From NCBI GenBank assembly GCA_018257865.1, contig JAEUBA010000065.1, positions 62,001 through 126,000 of the forward strand: a stretch of DNA of 64,000 nucleotides, written 5' to 3'. The notes beneath the pieces are model-generated. The model did no database searches. It saw only the letters and a program-made list of their open reading frames with translations, and was not told the origin of the DNA. The translations under genes and the position numbers were made by a program. Source of the stretch: Stereocaulon alpinum. Taxonomy: Eukaryota > Ascomycota > Lecanoromycetes > Lecanorales > Stereocaulaceae. Each line of letters starts with the position of its first letter. The stretch's first letter is position 1. Of this stretch, positions 62,675-64,000 are shown one piece after another.

Positions 62675-64000
62675 TCAGCCATTCGATCCAAACCCACCCA
62701 TACCTCCTCCGAACTCAACGCCCTCCCCAAGTTCCGGCGGGTTCAAATTGAACGGCATGAACCATGCACTCGTCTGCAGGTCACCCCTATAGCCTCCGGA
62801 GCTTAAAATCTGCTGCTGCGTTTGTGGTGAGAGGTTTAGCGGATTATCCCACATCTGGTCACTTAGTCCTTGACTACTTGGATCATGATGGCTCTGGGTC
62901 ATCGCATTGAGAACGGATGCAGAGGATGCACCAGTGGGATCGTTGCCAGCATAGGCTCCGTAGACAAGGTGGCGGTCGAGTTGGGGAAGGAGAGCTGTAT
63001 TGGCGGGCGTGGAAAGGGGCAGCAGATCGTAAGATTGGGGGTAGGAGTTGTTGCAGGGTTGAGGGTACAATTGTGGTGTGTGTTGGGGAAATACTGAAGG
63101 GTTTAGTGGAGATTGAGTGTCTGGAAGTGGCAAAGGCAGCATGCCTTGTTGAGCAGCTGTCGTTGGATAGCCTGGCTGTTGGACCTGGGGGTGGCGATCA
63201 TCTGGTTGTGAGGCAATCTTGGCATTCTTCTTTGTAGATTTGTTGGGTTTTGTTGTTCGAGAGGTGGGGGATTGGGTATGAAAGAAATCCTCCACGCTTT
63301 GGAGGTCTGATTTGTGGGTCAAGGCAGCGTCGCCATCGGGCTCTTTCTTGATCTGGACCGCAGGATCCTGGTAGTCCGTTTCCGAGACACCATGAGGGTA
63401 CTTCTGAAACCAGTCTCCATATTGAAAGATAGTACCATCTTGAGGCGCCGGTTCACCCGAGCCCTTTAACGATGCATCAGCATGCTGGCGGTAGATCTCC
63501 TTGAGGTTTTCAACCATGAAATGGAACATTCCCCAGTACTTCTTCATTTGCCCTATATATTTGACGTTACTAGCAAGATGTCTTTTGCTAGATGCTTCCA
63601 AGGATTCGTTCTTTGAGAAGATACCCCATACATGTACGGTGCTAGATACGAAGGCGCAGTAGCCCATGAATGGAGCCACAGCATGGTGCCCTGATGCTTC
63701 AATTAGCAATGTTGATATTTGATTAGCTGCATCGATAGCTGCTGGCCCAGCTTCGGAGACGAAGGCCGTCGGCATCTCCATGGGATTTCGTGCTCCTGGC
63801 GCCGTAGGGATAGCGAAGCGGTGAAGGAAGAGGACCACTTGATTCGAAGCAATGTGCATGAAGAGAAATTGGTTGCCCAGCTTTTCCACCGCATGATTTC
63901 TCAGATTCTCTTTGGTGTTCTCAAGCCTAGCTGGTAACGATGTTTTAAAGTCATTGGCTTGTTGCCGGAGCTCTGCAAAACCAGACTTAGGATCCCATAG
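62675..64000 (-). CDS. Fungal transcription factor, C-terminal part, cut by window edge
   Basis: The frame is open from the right edge (LWDPKSGFAELRQQANDFKT) to a stop at 62675, at least 441 codons. The first part resembles the end of the fungal-specific regulatory domain found with Zn2Cys6 clusters: NQFLFMHIASNQVVLFLHRF, then APFMGYCAFVSSTVHVWGIF and VKYIGQMKKYWGMFHFMVEN. The rest is low-complexity: a lysine patch (TTKPNKSTKKNAK), then Pro/Gln/Leu-rich sequence and a Gly-rich end (GEGVEFGGGMGGFGSNG) typical of activation regions. The zinc cluster and N-terminus lie beyond the window, so DNA binding is inferred. It is on the minus strand, reading away from the window edge. Confidence 0.8.
   Translation of the reverse strand, partial: LWDPKSGFAELRQQANDFKTSLPARLENTKENLRNHAVEKLGNQFLFMHIASNQVVLFLHRFAIPTAPGARNPMEMPTAFVSEAGPAAIDAANQISTLLIEASGHHAVAPFMGYCAFVSSTVHVWGIFSKNESLEASSKRHLASNVKYIGQMKKYWGMFHFMVENLKEIYRQHADASLKGSGEPAPQDGTIFQYGDWFQKYPHGVSETDYQDPAVQIKKEPDGDAALTHKSDLQSVEDFFHTQSPTSRTTKPNKSTKKNAKIASQPDDRHPQVQQPGYPTTAAQQGMLPLPLPDTQSPLNPSVFPQHTPQLYPQPCNNSYPQSYDLLPLSTPANTALLPQLDRHLVYGAYAGNDPTGASSASVLNAMTQSHHDPSSQGLSDQMWDNPLNLSPQTQQQILSSGGYRGDLQTSAWFMPFNLNPPELGEGVEFGGGMGGFGSNG

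Overview
This window reads as nuclear DNA of a filamentous ascomycete (Pezizomycotina). The evidence is short introns (about 45-110 bp) with GTNNGT donors, gene models that need splicing, fungal-only families (Vam7, Aim11, DUF7704, Zn2Cys6 regulators, HET-domain relic), two secreted cysteine- or proline-rich proteins, and an F-box/WD40 protein. I cannot name the genus. Exon boundaries below were worked out by hand from splice motifs, reading-frame continuity and family conservation. Wherever an exon sum is given it is divisible by three.

Left part (1-7 kb): a secreted cysteine-rich protein, then three diverged tandem copies of one F-box-like family in increasing decay, then SED5 (Golgi Qa-SNARE, five exons). 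SED5 shares an 810-bp promoter region with a giant low-complexity gene. Middle left (7-21 kb): that giant gene (three exons, 2523 aa predicted), then three minus-strand genes: VAM7 (vacuolar PX/Qc-SNARE), the EB1 microtubule plus-end protein (BIM1 type, six exons, one GC-AG intron), and an F-box/7xWD40 protein. Middle (21-33 kb): a DUF7704 membrane protein, a Gfo/Idh/MocA oxidoreductase, a small secreted protein, AIM11, a proline-rich secreted protein and a Zn2Cys6 transcription factor.

A compact housekeeping block follows at 33.7-40.3 kb: CAB2 (coenzyme A synthesis), RPS7, dynactin p62, Arp2/3 subunit ARPC5 and the complex I assembly factor NDUFAF5. The p62 and ARPC5 starts lie 234 bp apart and divergent. 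From 40.9 to 43.5 kb there is an ankyrin protein with an N-terminal helical domain of the kind found on fungal STAND and allorecognition-type proteins, and a C-terminal acidic tract encoded by a 12-bp minisatellite.

The right third is gene-poor. Its recognisable genes are a Rab5 GTPase (48.5-49.5 kb), an intronless PMC-type Ca2+ ATPase (51.7-55.5 kb), a frameshifted HET-domain relic near 58 kb, an incompletely resolved conserved-looking ORF at 61.2-61.8 kb, and the C-terminal half of another transcription factor cut by the right edge. SED5, VAM7 and the Rab5 gene all serve endomembrane fusion, but they are spread over 45 kb and I see no operon-like grouping. I did not find a convincing new multi-gene system. 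The most unusual items are the decaying F-box family, the minisatellite-bearing ankyrin protein, the giant gene with an alternative stop inside its first intron, and a hairpin-rich GC-rich block upstream of NDUFAF5.
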